A program made the translations under genes and the position numbers. This document shows positions 37,001 to 46,959 of a stretch of DNA of 64,000 nucleotides, piece by piece. The stretch is from Carposina sasakii. Its lineage: Eukaryota > Arthropoda > Insecta > Lepidoptera > Carposinidae. Positions within the stretch are counted from its first letter, which is position 1. Each line of letters begins with the position of its first letter. The notes beneath the pieces were generated by a model. The model searched no databases. It had not been told where the DNA came from and saw nothing but the letters and a program-made list of their open reading frames with translations. The DNA lies in assembly GCA_014607495.2 (NCBI GenBank), contig CP053148.1, positions 4,340,001-4,404,000 of the forward strand. The letters are read 5' to 3'.

Positions 37001-40000
37001 TTACTACGGTCGAACCACATGATATTGTGTCAGCCACTATGCAGTAGATTGCTGTTTTAATCAGTAGTAATCACAAGGTAGTCACTCCCATGTTCCCCAG
37101 AGGTAGAAACTACAGATCTCCATTTCGTTCGTTCCAGACTTCCTTTGCATCGTCTACATTCCTAAAACTAGTTTGCCAAATACGAGTATACACCTTTCGC
37201 TCTGTAACAAATGTTTTATCAAAATGGCGGTATTTCCAGATGAATTGCATGAGTCCCGCGCCACCGTCACGGAGTTGACCCGCCGTCTTCACGAGCTCGA
37301 GATCGAGCTGCGCCGTCTTGAGAACGAGCGAGAGGAACTCACCGCTGCCTACAAGGAGGCTGAGGCTGTAAGCATCTTTCAATTACCTTCTATGATATAA
37401 AAATGAATCGCTGAATGTGTTGCTAAGCGCAGATCTTGAGAACACCTGAACCGATTTCGCTAATTATTTCTTTAGAATATACTTTGGAGTACGAGAGTGA
37501 TTCTTACGGAGAGAAAAATCTAACAATAACCCTTTTCTATAGCGGCCGCCCACGACTTTGTCCACGTGAAAAGGCATTACACCCGTGCAATACCGGAGCG
37601 GATCCCTAGTTAAAATAAATCTAAATAAAAAAATAAAGCTAAATCGCCAACGACCATTGGCATAGCTGGTAGACCCTGCCTGCCGCGCCATAGGTACTGG
37701 GTTCGAATCCCGGTATGAGCAATCTATATGATCAATATCATTGAATTTTAAAAAACTTCAACCACAGCCTCAAACACAAATACGATATTACAATGTAGTA
37801 CAACTACTGACAGACCAATTAGAACATATTATCTAGACACAGAATAATTGATTAGAATTGGCATCAGTGGCTGTAGTCACTAAATTAAGACTAGTACCTG
37901 CCAGAGGAGACTTATAAATAGATGTAAATTGTAACGACGAGGACATTACACTCGAAGATGCAAATGCCACATCATTAACATTTGTGAGAATTCGCTTTGA
38001 TCTATATAAATTCGCAGCAGCAGTAAGTTGGCGTGTCATACTTCAAGTAATTTATTAATCTGAGATCGTTAATAATGGTTATGATACTGGATTTTCTAAA
38101 CACGAAGTTTGTATCTAGGTGAGGTTATTTGAAAATAGGTACATCGTTTTCCATTTGCTGTTTAAAATTAATAGATAAATAAATAAATATTCACACACTT
38201 CATAACACATTGCTCTAGTCTCACATTAAGATCCCTAAGGTCTTATATCGTGGGTACTAAGCAATGGTACAATATACACAGGTAAGTATAGAAACATCCA
38301 TGACTCGGAAAAAAACATCGATAATCATCATACCAATGTTTGCACCTACCGGGATTCGAACCCAGGACCTATGGGGTCGCAGGCAGGGCACTATCAACTA
38401 CACCAATCGGCGGTCAATTGGAATACATACATGTAAAAAATTTTAATAACGTATGAACTCCTTAAAAACGTACATACATACTACGGCAGTGTTCCCAAAT
38501 ATGAGGTAGCTAGAACTGCAGAATAGATGTAAAAGAAACTGCGTTATTATTATATTATTGTAGTACTTTAACGAGAACATTGACTATTTCAATACATACA
38601 AGCTACGGCATATATTTCTACCGGCCAATGATCGACTACATCAGTTACGAAAATAGGAAAACACAACATAACAAGAAAAGTTCATCAAAATCTCTTTATA
38701 TCTCCTTATTTTTGGAAAAAGGTTTATTTAGTATAGCAAGATGCCGACAGATTAATAATGCAACTTTTTATTCACCAGGGCCGCAAAGCCGAGGAGCAGC
38801 GCTCACAGAGGCTGACTGCTGAACTCGGACAGTTCCGCCACGAGGCCGAGCGTCGTCTCCAGGAGAAGGAGGAGGAAATTGAAGCCATTCGGTAAGTTAC
38901 AACGAATTTCATCAACGTTACTCACGCAGAAAACCGCCGCGAAAACAATCACAACAAACGGCAGAGGCGCATCATCCCGACGATGACCAACTCGGAACTA
39001 AGAAGCGTGTTCATCTTTCAGCAAAATCTCCCTACCCCTTCCCCCGCTGAGTGATGACTGTCATCTAAACATGCGACCGACAAGCCTCAATAATTAAACA
39101 ACCATGACACAATTTTATAACTGGATGCAAGCCAATTTAATATATCCGTACGAAACTGATGAATCAATAAAAAAGTTTCCGTTAAACATCTAATCTGAGG
39201 AAATCTTTTATAACAACATAATGCAGGCAAATAGAAAAACATGTTATTTCTTCCAGCATATACCTATATTCTAAATATGATTTAATTCTAAATTTATACG
39301 GATAAGACATGTAATTGGCAACGGATTCATTTATATTTATCGGCTCATGCGATTGGTGAATATTATTGGAGTTGCATGTGAATATTGGCACAAATCTCTC
39401 AGTGAAAATCTACAAAAGAGATCGGTAATATTCTCGCGCCCCTAATTACGCAACCTCGGCCTCTGGCGACAGACGTGTCGTGTTAATCGATATTATACGA
39501 AACGAATCCGACATAAATCTTGTAATTGCTTCACCTCAAGATGGCACCAGTAAAGGTGCCCAACTATAACAAGTGGAGCAGACCGGCCACGTCGATATAC
39601 GAAGATAACTATGGCTACGGCATACATTTTTACCAGCCAATGATTGACTACATCAGCGATAAAGAGCACGGCGTCTCGGCCAGACCACCACACTTACCGT
39701 GGAACAATGAGAGGGGACTCGAAAAGTACAGGTTTGATAAACCAGTGAGTGCTTATACTGAAGAAGACGTATCACGTATATCGCGAGAGGTAGCGGAACA
39801 AGCGAAAAAAGATCTCAATAATTTCCAAGTTGCGAAAAGGTCACCTTTCTCGGTCGTTGCCACAGCTGCAGCTGCAAATGTGACTAAACACGTCGGTGTT
39901 GAGAAGTGTTACGGTTAAAGCTAAGAAAAAGAAAGTTGATAGAGAAAAGTGGAAAGTAGAAAGGCAGAAGAAAAGGATGGACGAAATTGAAAAGGAACTG

Positions 40001-42501
40001 CAACAATATGAAGCAGAAGTTAATGTTGGCGAAAATTTGAGAGGAAAAGCGATGATGTACAGAGGTAAATCCGCTAAAGCTATTGCCCAAACCTTGCTGG
40101 AAGAAAGCAGGAAAAATGTGGATCAAGCACGAGCCAGGAAGATGGATTTGGATGCTAGAAAGGCCGCGGTAGATTGGAACTGTGCAAGACGCGCTCAGGC
40201 TATTATGTCATCATCAGCCGCGGAAACGCATTTCTCAAATTTGAAGATATCCGAAAACAATATATCCGAAGAGTTTTCAAAACTATGCGTGCTATTCGAG
40301 AAACATCTCCTAGAACATGCATTGTGAGAATCAAATCGGAAATTCCGACTATTGATGAAAACACATATATGCGTCCGATTCACGAGTTGAAAGAAACAAT
40401 AAAGCAATTTGAGCACTTAAATACAAGTTTCATGATTGATAGAAGGTGAAAAGAAGTTTTTCTTATTACTTAGGTCTCCTTATGTACAATGAAGTGTTAC
40501 AAGGTAGCTTCTCTATTTTTTTCAATGTTATCAACAGCAAGCAGACCAGCATCGAGATTGAACAGTTGAATGCCCGCGTGGTTGAAGCTGAGACCAAGCT
40601 CAAGACCGAGGTCACCCGCATCAAGAAGAAGCTCCAGATCCAGATCACCGAGCTCGAGCTGTCCCTCGATGTTGCCAATAAGACCAACATTGACTTGCAG
40701 AAGACAATCAAGAAGCAATCTTTGCAGGTAAATTCCTGTACATATTCTAGATACTACTATTAATTTATCCTATGTAAAAATTACAATACCTATATACATA
40801 CTCGTTTTAAAATAATACCCATTAATCTCTTTATTGAAGAATTGAAAATCGTTTGATGTCCTGTCTAATCTATTGCAGTGAGAAGCAAAGATTAGGTACA
40901 CAATAACTTCATACAAATTAGTAAAATTACATACCAAGGAGAAATAATAATAGGTAAACAATACCCTATTCTTTGCAGCTTACAGAGATCCAAACCCATT
41001 ACGATGAAGTACAGAGGCAACTCCAGGTGACCCTGGACCAATACGGTGTTGCTCAGCGCAGGATTCAGTCACTCACTGGTGAGGTCGAGGAAATCCGTGG
41101 CAATTACGAACAGGTAACTTCAATTTCTATAACAGTTATGAAACATAGTCAGTTTTTGTTGAGCAAACTATTTATTTATAAATTTTATTTGATTGCCAGG
41201 CCCTTCGCGCTAAGCGTGCCGTCGAGCAGACCTACGAGGAGGCTGTAGTCCGCATCAATGAGCTGACCGTTATCAACGTGAACCTGTCCAGCAGCAAGGC
41301 TAAGATTGAGCAGGAGCTCGCCGCCGTCGCTGCTGACTATGACGAGATCACCAAGGAGCTGCGCGTAGCTGACGAGAGATTCCAGCGTGTACAGGTTTGT
41401 AACCTTATCTATGTAAAAGTGCTCATGGCAGGTTGAGGACTCTGCATGAAAGTAGCGTATTCCAAAATGTTTGAGCTTAATTGGAAGCTGAAAATAGTTA
41501 TGGTGTTTCTTCTCTTCATTATGGTTCAAGACCAGTAATCATATTTGTTAATTTTAATGAGCAATATAATTTTTCAGACCGAACTGAAACACACTGTAGA
41601 GCACTTGCACGAAGAGCAGGAAAGGATTGTCAAGATTGAAGCTGTGAAGAAGTCCCTCGAGATCGAAGTCAAGGTAAGTTCTTATAATAGTTATATCTAC
41701 CCCACTTAACCAATCATGTTAACAAATGAAAAAATATCATTATTTTTCTTTAGTCCAATAGTCCAATGTATAATGTATTTCCAAATCATATTGATTATGC
41801 ATATCTACGAGTGTTGTAAATTTATTGCAACATCTATTTAATTCACCAGAACATGTCGATCCGTCTTGAAGAGGTCGAAGCCAATGCTATTGTTGGAGGT
41901 AAGCGCATTATCAGCAAACTGGAGGCCCGCATGAAAGACATTGAACTGGAACTGGACGAGGAGAAGAGAAGGCACGCCGAAACTATCAAGATCCTCCGCA
42001 AGAAGGAGCGTCAGCTCAAGGAGGTTGTCATCCAATGTGAAGAGGATCAGAAGAACATTGCCCTTCTCCAAGACTCTTTGGAGAAGACCAGCCAGAAGGT
42101 CAACATTTATAAGAGACAGCTGACTGAACAGGTAAGATTTAGGAAACTTAACCAAAGTATTTGAAATAAATATTATTAATAAAATGAAAAAAAATTCACA
42201 CTAGTGAGTATTTGATTCAAATCAAGATAAGAAACAGTTTTGGAATAATAACTAGGTTTCACATTAAACTACACCTTTGCTAATTTTGTATCATTGCTTA
42301 CAGGAGGGAGTATCCCAGCAGAGCGTGACCAGAGTACGACGATTCCAGCGTGAGCTTGAAGCCGCCGAAGACCGCGCCGACGTAGCCGAGAGCAACCTAT
42401 CGCTCATCCGCGCCAAGCACCGCACCTTCGTCACTACCTCAACCGTTCCCGGCTCCCAGGTCTACCTAGTCCAGGAGTCTCGTGCCCTCAGCACAGAGTG
42501 A
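31028..42501 (+). CDS. Prm: Paramyosin, long form (16 coding exons, 876 aa)
   Basis: Core protein of invertebrate muscle thick filaments. It is an alpha-helical coiled coil that packs under myosin. The exons, all with AG/GT borders, are 31028-31138, 31215-31271, 32853-32939, 33848-34014, 34197-34434, 34516-34635, 35493-35759, 36290-36536, 37240-37367, 38779-38891, 40538-40727, 40979-41113, 41200-41394, 41578-41673, 41850-42131 and 42304-42501. Phases agree at every junction: most are phase 0, with split codons at 4/5, 8/9 and 10/11. The sum is 876 residues, against 879 that I remember for the fly. There is a short non-helical head ([18 protein letters not shown]), then a heptad-repeat rod with landmarks [28 protein letters not shown] and [15 protein letters not shown], and a non-helical tail around [11 protein letters not shown]. 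The start is the first ATG of the leader exon. Exons 11-16 are shared with miniparamyosin. Confidence 0.96.
31272..32852 (+). other. Paramyosin intron 2
   Basis: Contains a family-C repeat at 32165-32305 and a 103-codon open frame at 31684-31995 that I do not consider a gene. The remainder is AT-rich. Confidence 0.8.
32165..32305 (+). repeat. Dispersed repeat family C, copy 2
   Basis: CAGAGCACCAAGGGCCGATA through GGTGGTCAGCCCATCGCCTG matches 20535-20665 almost base for base. It has the same orientation as the host gene. Confidence 0.8.
32940..33847 (+). other. Paramyosin intron 3
   Basis: AT-rich, 908 bp. I see no repeat or embedded gene. Confidence 0.75.
34636..35492 (+). other. Paramyosin intron 6, carrying a LINE fragment
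   Basis: 857 bp, occupied mostly by a minus-strand non-LTR retrotransposon end (about 34810-35346). Confidence 0.7.
34810..35346 (-). pseudogene. 3' fragment of non-LTR retrotransposon reverse transcriptase
   Basis: A minus-strand frame from 35346 to 35005 (113 codons) reads [20 protein letters not shown], then [20 protein letters not shown] and [16 protein letters not shown]. This matches my memory of the extreme C-terminus of CR1/jockey-type RTs (FLH..LNG.ID, VPR, LF, Y..SPL.RMC..YN, DIF). Downstream on the minus strand it ends near a TAAATAAATAAA run (about 34819-34830), as expected for a retroelement tail. It is 5'-truncated, with no catalytic residues left. Confidence 0.6.
35760..36289 (+). 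other. Paramyosin intron 7
   Basis: 530 bp. No feature recognised. Confidence 0.75.
36537..37239 (+). other. Paramyosin intron 8
   Basis: 703 bp. No gene. CGTCCACTAGT at about 36868 may be a short family-G remnant. Confidence 0.7.
37640..37745 (+). repeat. tRNA-derived SINE, short copy
   Basis: GGTTCGAATCCCGG at about 37700 is a perfect RNA polymerase III B box. GCATAGCTGGTAGACCCTGC upstream holds an A-box-like part. The order matches 63190-63290. It is not a functional tRNA, since there is no cloverleaf. Confidence 0.65.
38185..38432 (-). repeat. tRNA-derived SINE, longer copy (minus)
   Basis: Reads GGGATTCGAACCC (B box on the minus strand), preceded by ATGTTTGCACCTACC and CATGACTCGG. The same blocks appear in plus orientation at 63190-63440, including the ACACACTTCATAACACATTG end. 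Confidence 0.8.
38602..38644 (+). pseudogene. Relic duplicate of the miniparamyosin N-terminal exon
   Basis: 39 of 43 bases match 39614-39656 in the miniparamyosin exon, all four changes being transitions. The relic reads [15 protein letters not shown] against [15 protein letters not shown]. The open frame continues for some codons but has no ATG start, no plausible donor and no match to the rest of the exon. It is most likely a partial tandem duplication, 1,012 bp upstream of its source. An alternative exon is possible but unsupported. Confidence 0.7.
39541..40445 (+). CDS. Prm: Private first exon of miniparamyosin
   Basis: 905 nt. Codons 1-118 read in frame with the ATG (N-terminal conserved block). 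The middle is a strongly basic then charged helical stretch ([20 protein letters not shown], then [10 protein letters not shown]). The end holds [35 protein letters not shown] and [16 protein letters not shown]. The lengths of the two frame changes cancel, so the exon ends in the phase needed by exon 11. The TATA-like ATTATACG at about 39492 is the only promoter hint upstream. Confidence 0.8.
39541..42501 (+). CDS. Prm: Miniparamyosin (short form), from an internal promoter
   Basis: This isoform has its own first exon (39541-40445) inside intron 10, then exons 11-16 (from 40538). The ATG at 39541 has a good context (AAG before, G after). It opens [15 protein letters not shown], followed by [14 protein letters not shown] and [13 protein letters not shown], which I recognise from fly miniparamyosin. 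The donor AG/GTGAAA after 40445 is phase 2 and fits the phase-2 acceptor of exon 11. The total would be about 666 residues against about 640 remembered for the fly. In this sequence the private exon is not one frame. It reads in frame 1 up to TAA 39916, in frame 2 to about 40236, then in frame 1 again. The switches sit at GG 39895-39896 (one base too many) and AAA 40237-40239 (one too few). Both are homopolymer lengths, so sequence errors are the first suspicion. Confidence 0.82.
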
Positions 42502-42604
42502 AACCCCCACCCTCGCCCCATACAACAGCATTTCTCTCCACCACTCGATATAGGGGCAAAATTCCGGTCGGGTATATAAGCCTAGTCGTTCGTTAAGTAA
42601 TATT

Positions 42605-42652
42605 GCGAGAGATGGCGCCAGTGCGCCGCGGCTCAGTGGCGCCATCTATCGC
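42605..42652 (+). other. Hairpin in the paramyosin 3' UTR
   Basis: GCGAGAGATGGCGCCA and TGGCGCCATCTATCGC pair over 16 positions with one mismatch, around a 16-nt GC-rich loop. The GGCGCCATCTATCG core resembles a motif common in arthropod repeats, so it may derive from an element. Confidence 0.6.
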
Positions 42653-42768
42653 TAAGATGCAGAGGCGGGACGGCCGCTCGACGCTAAGGCTCGCCCTAAA
42701 GCCGTGTCTCCACACCATTGCCCAATCGTCGACCGCTCGTCCCAAACTTTTTGTAATGCTAAACACCA

Positions 42769-42774
42769 AATAAA
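42769..42774 (+). terminator. Polyadenylation signal of paramyosin
   Basis: AATAAA 268 bp after the stop codon, followed by an A-rich then T-rich stretch (about 42781-42812). It is shared by both isoforms. Confidence 0.8.
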
Positions 42775-42829
42775 GGAACCAAAAACTCAACAAGCTTTTT
42801 TTCACATATTTTTCTAATATTAGTTCACC

Positions 42830-43675
42830 GGCGCTATACAACACATCAATGTCATTATTTATGAGTACCTACCGCAACTAAAATGCAGTAGTTAAATAAA
42901 AGAACTATTTTATATTATTATTATTTATTAATTGTGCAATAATTATTGTACGTTTGTAACTGTAACTTGTAATAAATAAATTAAAAATAAATGCTATTTA
43001 TGTTATAGAAACAAAAAAATTTAATAAAAGTTCAAAAACATGAGTGTTTTTTTTAACCCACCTTTCTTCTAATGTTATTTTTTACAGCCCTCTAAATATT
43101 TTCTAGATTGAATGGAGTTAAAACACATTTAGAAAAGCTATAAAAAAATCTTTATTAATAGATTTCTATTTTCTCTCCATAAGACGATAGAAGTTACTTG
43201 GTTATCATAGAAATCAGATTTGAAAATCACAATTTTTTATATTTGGATGAATACCATTATACACACATTTACAAAATTGTGATGGTATCGTCTAAGGTAG
43301 GTATTAGGTTCGTTTGAAATTTTTAGATTTTTGAACACTTACAAACTTTTTGAAAAAAAAAACTACTTAAAAAAATTATGAAATTTATATTTATGACTAA
43401 CCAATTTTGGTTCAGGATAATTATTTCTTTTTAAACTTGCATCTTCTGTATGGCACAACATATTAAATCATTTAAAAACGTGCAAAAACTTAATGACTAT
43501 CCAGCTGAAATCTTTAGAACTGCCATAGATAGTCTTTTCTTCTAGATAATATTGTGATACATGTGAAAATAGGTGTTTGAATACCTATTTGACGAAAAAC
43601 AGAAATCAAATAAAATTCTGCCCATAGAATACCTTTCTATTCTTTTCTAGCTCTAGTCTCTCACAACGTAATACA
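42830..43675. other. AT-rich intergenic stretch downstream of paramyosin
   Basis: No gene or repeat recognised. Confidence 0.5.
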
Positions 43676-44000
43676 GGGTGTAGATATACATACGGGCGCG
43701 TTACTGAAATTGGGAACTACAGGATCACAAAGGAGATCTCACGGCTACGTTTAGGATAGCGGGAATAGATGTAAACAGTAATAATAATAATAATTGTTTA
43801 TTGGTACCAAATTACAGACACTAGAAAAATAGAGGCCCTGTGGCCTATGCTAGATAGTTATAACTGTGTTACAGGCCACACAGTGATGGGTTGCTAGCTT
43901 ATCGCTTGATAGAATTGGCCCTAGTTCCTTAATCCGCTTTTACGACATGCACGGAAAGAGATGTAGCTTAGTACTATGTATCCATGTAAAGCCCCGAATC
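43676..44000 (-). repeat. Family-H repeat split by another insert
   Basis: Minus-oriented family-H blocks lie at 43700-43785 (AGGAGATCTCACGGCTACGT) and 43890-43990 (TTACGACATGCACGGAAAGA). Between them, 43786-43889 holds an AATAATAATAATAATTG-started segment of different origin. Confidence 0.55.
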
Positions 44001-44004
44001 AGCA

Positions 44005-44586
44005 AAGGATAGCTAAAGAGTACTGAGGTAAACATAGGCATTTAAATTAAAAGGTTTATAAAACCAAGATAAATGAGCCAAACTTGATGCCTATAGTCAT
44101 CATGCTGAGTAGGCGGGTTGGTAACCGCAGTGTGAAATTCGGACTGTGTTGTCAACACGAAAGGGGAATCCATCATTTTATCGCAATTCCTTTCAACGAT
44201 TTTCATTACCCATAATACGATTCGCAGAACTTTTAGTTTAATATTTAACATATCCTAGAATTAGGTTACATCGCAATTTAATTTCCTCGAATATACATTA
44301 TCTAAAAACACAGTTCATTGTTAACCCATATTTTTGTTTCATCGTAAGTTTCAGTTTGCAAAATAATTGAAACATCGATTTTTACTTCGATAAATCAATG
44401 CACATGGCATAATACGATTTCATGCAGTTAATTAATTCTTCTTTCTAAAGCATTATTCAAAACTAAAATTGGGATGAATGAAAAAAAAGTAATATTTAAA
44501 TCGACTCAGTTTACTTCGACTCCACGCAGTCTTGTACATTGTAACGTGTTTTTAACCCCCGACGTGTTATAAGTTTGAAGTGACTC

Positions 44587-44588
<2 letters not shown>
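44005..44588. other. Intergenic stretch, no gene recognised
   Basis: A 69-codon minus-strand frame (44251-44042) has no motif. The rest is AT-rich. Confidence 0.4.

Positions 44589-44650
<62 letters not shown>
44589..44650 (+). repeat. (TG)31 microsatellite
   Basis: An uninterrupted TG dinucleotide run of 62 bp. It ends in TATGTGTCTGTGG and then CATCGTAGCTCCCAAACGGA, a frequent neighbour of such tracts in moth repeats. Confidence 0.95.
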
Positions 44651-44657
<7 letters not shown>

Positions 44658-44870
44658 CTGTGGCATCGTAGCTCCCAAACGGATGATACGATTTTAATGC
44701 GGTTTTTTTTTGTTTGAAAGGTATATCAGTCGAGAGTGTTCTTAGCTATGTTTGGTGAAAATCAGTTCAGGTCTTCAAGGTCATCAGGTCGTTTGTTAGG
44801 TGTGATAGGAATAGACGCTCAGTTTGTTTGCAAGCATATGTGAGATCTGACATTTGAAACACTAATGTCT

Positions 44871-45178
44871 TCTGGAACCACTGAGCTGGTCTGTTGTTAG
44901 GGCTCGAAGATAGGAGACGTAACCCTGGACTGCCTTTTAGTAAACCCATCGAGTTTGGGCTCGTTGGATTTGTCTTAACTAGTTCTCTTTATGTTTCTAA
45001 TTGATGAGGACCTGATGCTGGAAATCTGGAACCTCTGAGCTGGTCTGATGATAGGGCTCGAAGGTAGGAGACGTAACCCTGGTCTACCTTTTAGTAAACC
45101 CATCGAGTTTGGGCTCGTTGAATTTGTCTTGACTGGTTCTCTTCATGTTTCTAATTGACGAGGACCTGATGCTGGAAA
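44871..45178. repeat. Two tandem copies of a 154-bp unit
   Basis: 44871-45024 and 45025-45178 are direct repeats differing at about a dozen positions (for example CTGTTGTTAGG against CTGATGATAGG). Both contain TAAACCCATCGAGTTTGGGC and end GACCTGATGCTGGAAAT. Confidence 0.85.
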
Positions 45179-45179
45179 T

Positions 45180-46117
45180 GGGATGGGGCGGATGAAACCC
45201 TGGAATGCCGGAATGAAACGGATAAGCCGATTTATATTTTTGCTGAAAATCTAGATTGACCAAAGTTTAATCTTTATTGTTTCTTAATCTCTGCAATTCT
45301 CCCAGAGCCAGTTTGTTAAACAGCTTCCTTTAGTCGAGATCGCATATAGCGACCCCATCTAAACTTTTTACGCGGCGAAGTTAAATGAAAGAATGAAAGA
45401 TTAAGGAGCTCCTTCAAAAAGCATGAAAAAAATATTAAATTTAAAATTAAAAAATCCCCGACTCAAAAAAAGTATGCAATCATTAAGATATAAGGTTTAA
45501 AATGCTAAACCCTATAAAAAGCAAAAAATAACTTTTAACACTATGTAAGTACCAACTAAAGCATGTCAGACTATCTATCTACTCGGGACTTTGTACCACC
45601 TTTATGTCGGAGGCATAACTGCTAATTTTGAACTGCAAATGGTTATCTTGGCCTGCTGTTGACCGTACGTATGAAATTTTTGATTAAATTTTGTCGCGTC
45701 GAGGGACCGCTCTATTTTATTAGCCTAACGTTAGAAGCACACATTAATAAGTCCTCAATCTTTATAAAATGTAAGTTAATACTTTTATGAAATGTAAGTT
45801 CGATGTATCGTTTTTCTGGTAATCATAACAACTTTAAAAGATTTTTTTAAGAAACGTTTTTCGATTATATGAAATAGCGATGATTAACTATTCGATAAAA
45901 TGAAAAAAATATATATTAAAAATCGTGGAATAGTTTTCGGTAAAATGAAATTCGATATAAAAAAATCTGTATTCTAATAGACACCCACACGAAAGTCGCT
46001 GCTGCCCACTGCCCGAAAACCCTTAATGAATATGCTTTATCAGTTGTAGATAATGCCTTGTATAAGGGCGGATTAATGGGATACGAGTATTACCTATAGA
46101 CATAAAAAAATTACAGA
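45180..46117. other. Intergenic stretch, no gene recognised
   Basis: No supported feature. The sequence after 45240 becomes AT-rich. Confidence 0.4.
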
Positions 46118-46300
46118 CTAGATGTTGCCCGCGACGAAAAAACAAAATGTCGAAATTATCCGGGATAAAAATATTTTCTCTGAATAAAAAGTACCCTGTG
46201 TGTTAAGCCAGGGTGTCAGCTAACTCCATACCAAATTTAATTATTATCACTCCAGCCGTTTAGACGTAAACGCAGAAGTAATTGTCGCACTGTTGGCATA
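46118..46300 (-). repeat. Dispersed repeat family G (minus)
   Basis: GATGTTGCCCGCGACGAAAA, CGAAATTATCCGGGATAAAA, GCCAGGGTGTCAGCTAACTC and CAGCCGTTTAGACG are the reverse-complement blocks of 11525-11705 in the expected order. Confidence 0.65.
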
Positions 46301-46686
46301 TTTAGGGAAAAGCTGAAGAATCACTACCTGTCCATTATTTGAATATGCTGTCATTTGTTTCTCTCCTTTTTTTCTTAATATAGTTTTGTAGTTTCTTAGA
46401 ATTTGTTTTATTGCACATGTTACCCTGTTGTTAACAGTTTCTCTTTACTTGCTTGGCTTGCTGGAAGAGATCTCTGGTAGAGATAAGCTTGCCATTGTAC
46501 ATGCATCTCTTCTTTAATGTTGTATGCCATATTTCTTTTTGTGTATGTGCAATAAAGAATAAGAATAAGTAACAAACATACATATTCCTAAACTTTCGCC
46601 GTTATAATATTATTGTAATAGTATGATGTGATTACATCTTGAATCGCATATTAAATTACTGTAGTACTTAATATTATCTATATACT

Positions 46687-46955
46687 TATACAGGATGTAA
46701 CAAAAAGGGTATGTTAAGCGAAAAGCTATGTAAATAGCCCACTGTAGAGAACCTGTCCACAAAATTTTGAGACCCGAAATCACATGTTTATTTTTCCCGA
46801 TAGTATGGAGAATTTTTAAATATCTAAAAAATTTTCATACAAACTTGAAAAATAAAAATGTGATTTCGAGTCTCAAATTTTGTAGATAGGTTCTCTATAG
46901 TGGGCTATTTACATAGCTTTTCGCTTAACATACTCTTTTTGTTACAACCTGTATA
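46687..46955. mobile_element. Complete palindromic MITE with TATA flanks
   Basis: Element 46691-46951 starts CAGGATGTAACAAAAAGGGT and ends with the near-complement ACTCTTTTTGTTACAACCTG. The arms of about 110 bp pair almost throughout (for example AAGCGAAAAGCTATGTAAAT against ATTTACATAGCTTTTCGCTT). TATA lies on both sides (46687-46690 and 46952-46955). It serves as reference for the copies at 1964/9801, 10689, 27658 and 57735. Confidence 0.85.
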
Positions 46956-46959
46956 GAGT

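Larger units (their letters stand above)
37368..38778 (+). other. Paramyosin intron 9, with SINEs and an exon relic
   Basis: 1,411 bp. It contains two tRNA-headed SINE copies in opposite orientations (37640-37745 and 38185-38432) and a relic of the miniparamyosin exon at 38602-38644. Confidence 0.75.
42502..42774 (+). other. Paramyosin 3' UTR
   Basis: From the TGA at 42499-42501 to the AATAAA at 42769-42774. Its first part is GC-rich. It holds a hairpin at 42605-42652. Confidence 0.75.

Noticed and set aside
39896..39901. GT at 39896 as the splice donor ending the miniparamyosin exon
   Set aside because: It would end in phase 1, which does not fit the phase-2 acceptor of exon 11, and the sequence after it continues to encode long charged helical blocks in shifted frames.
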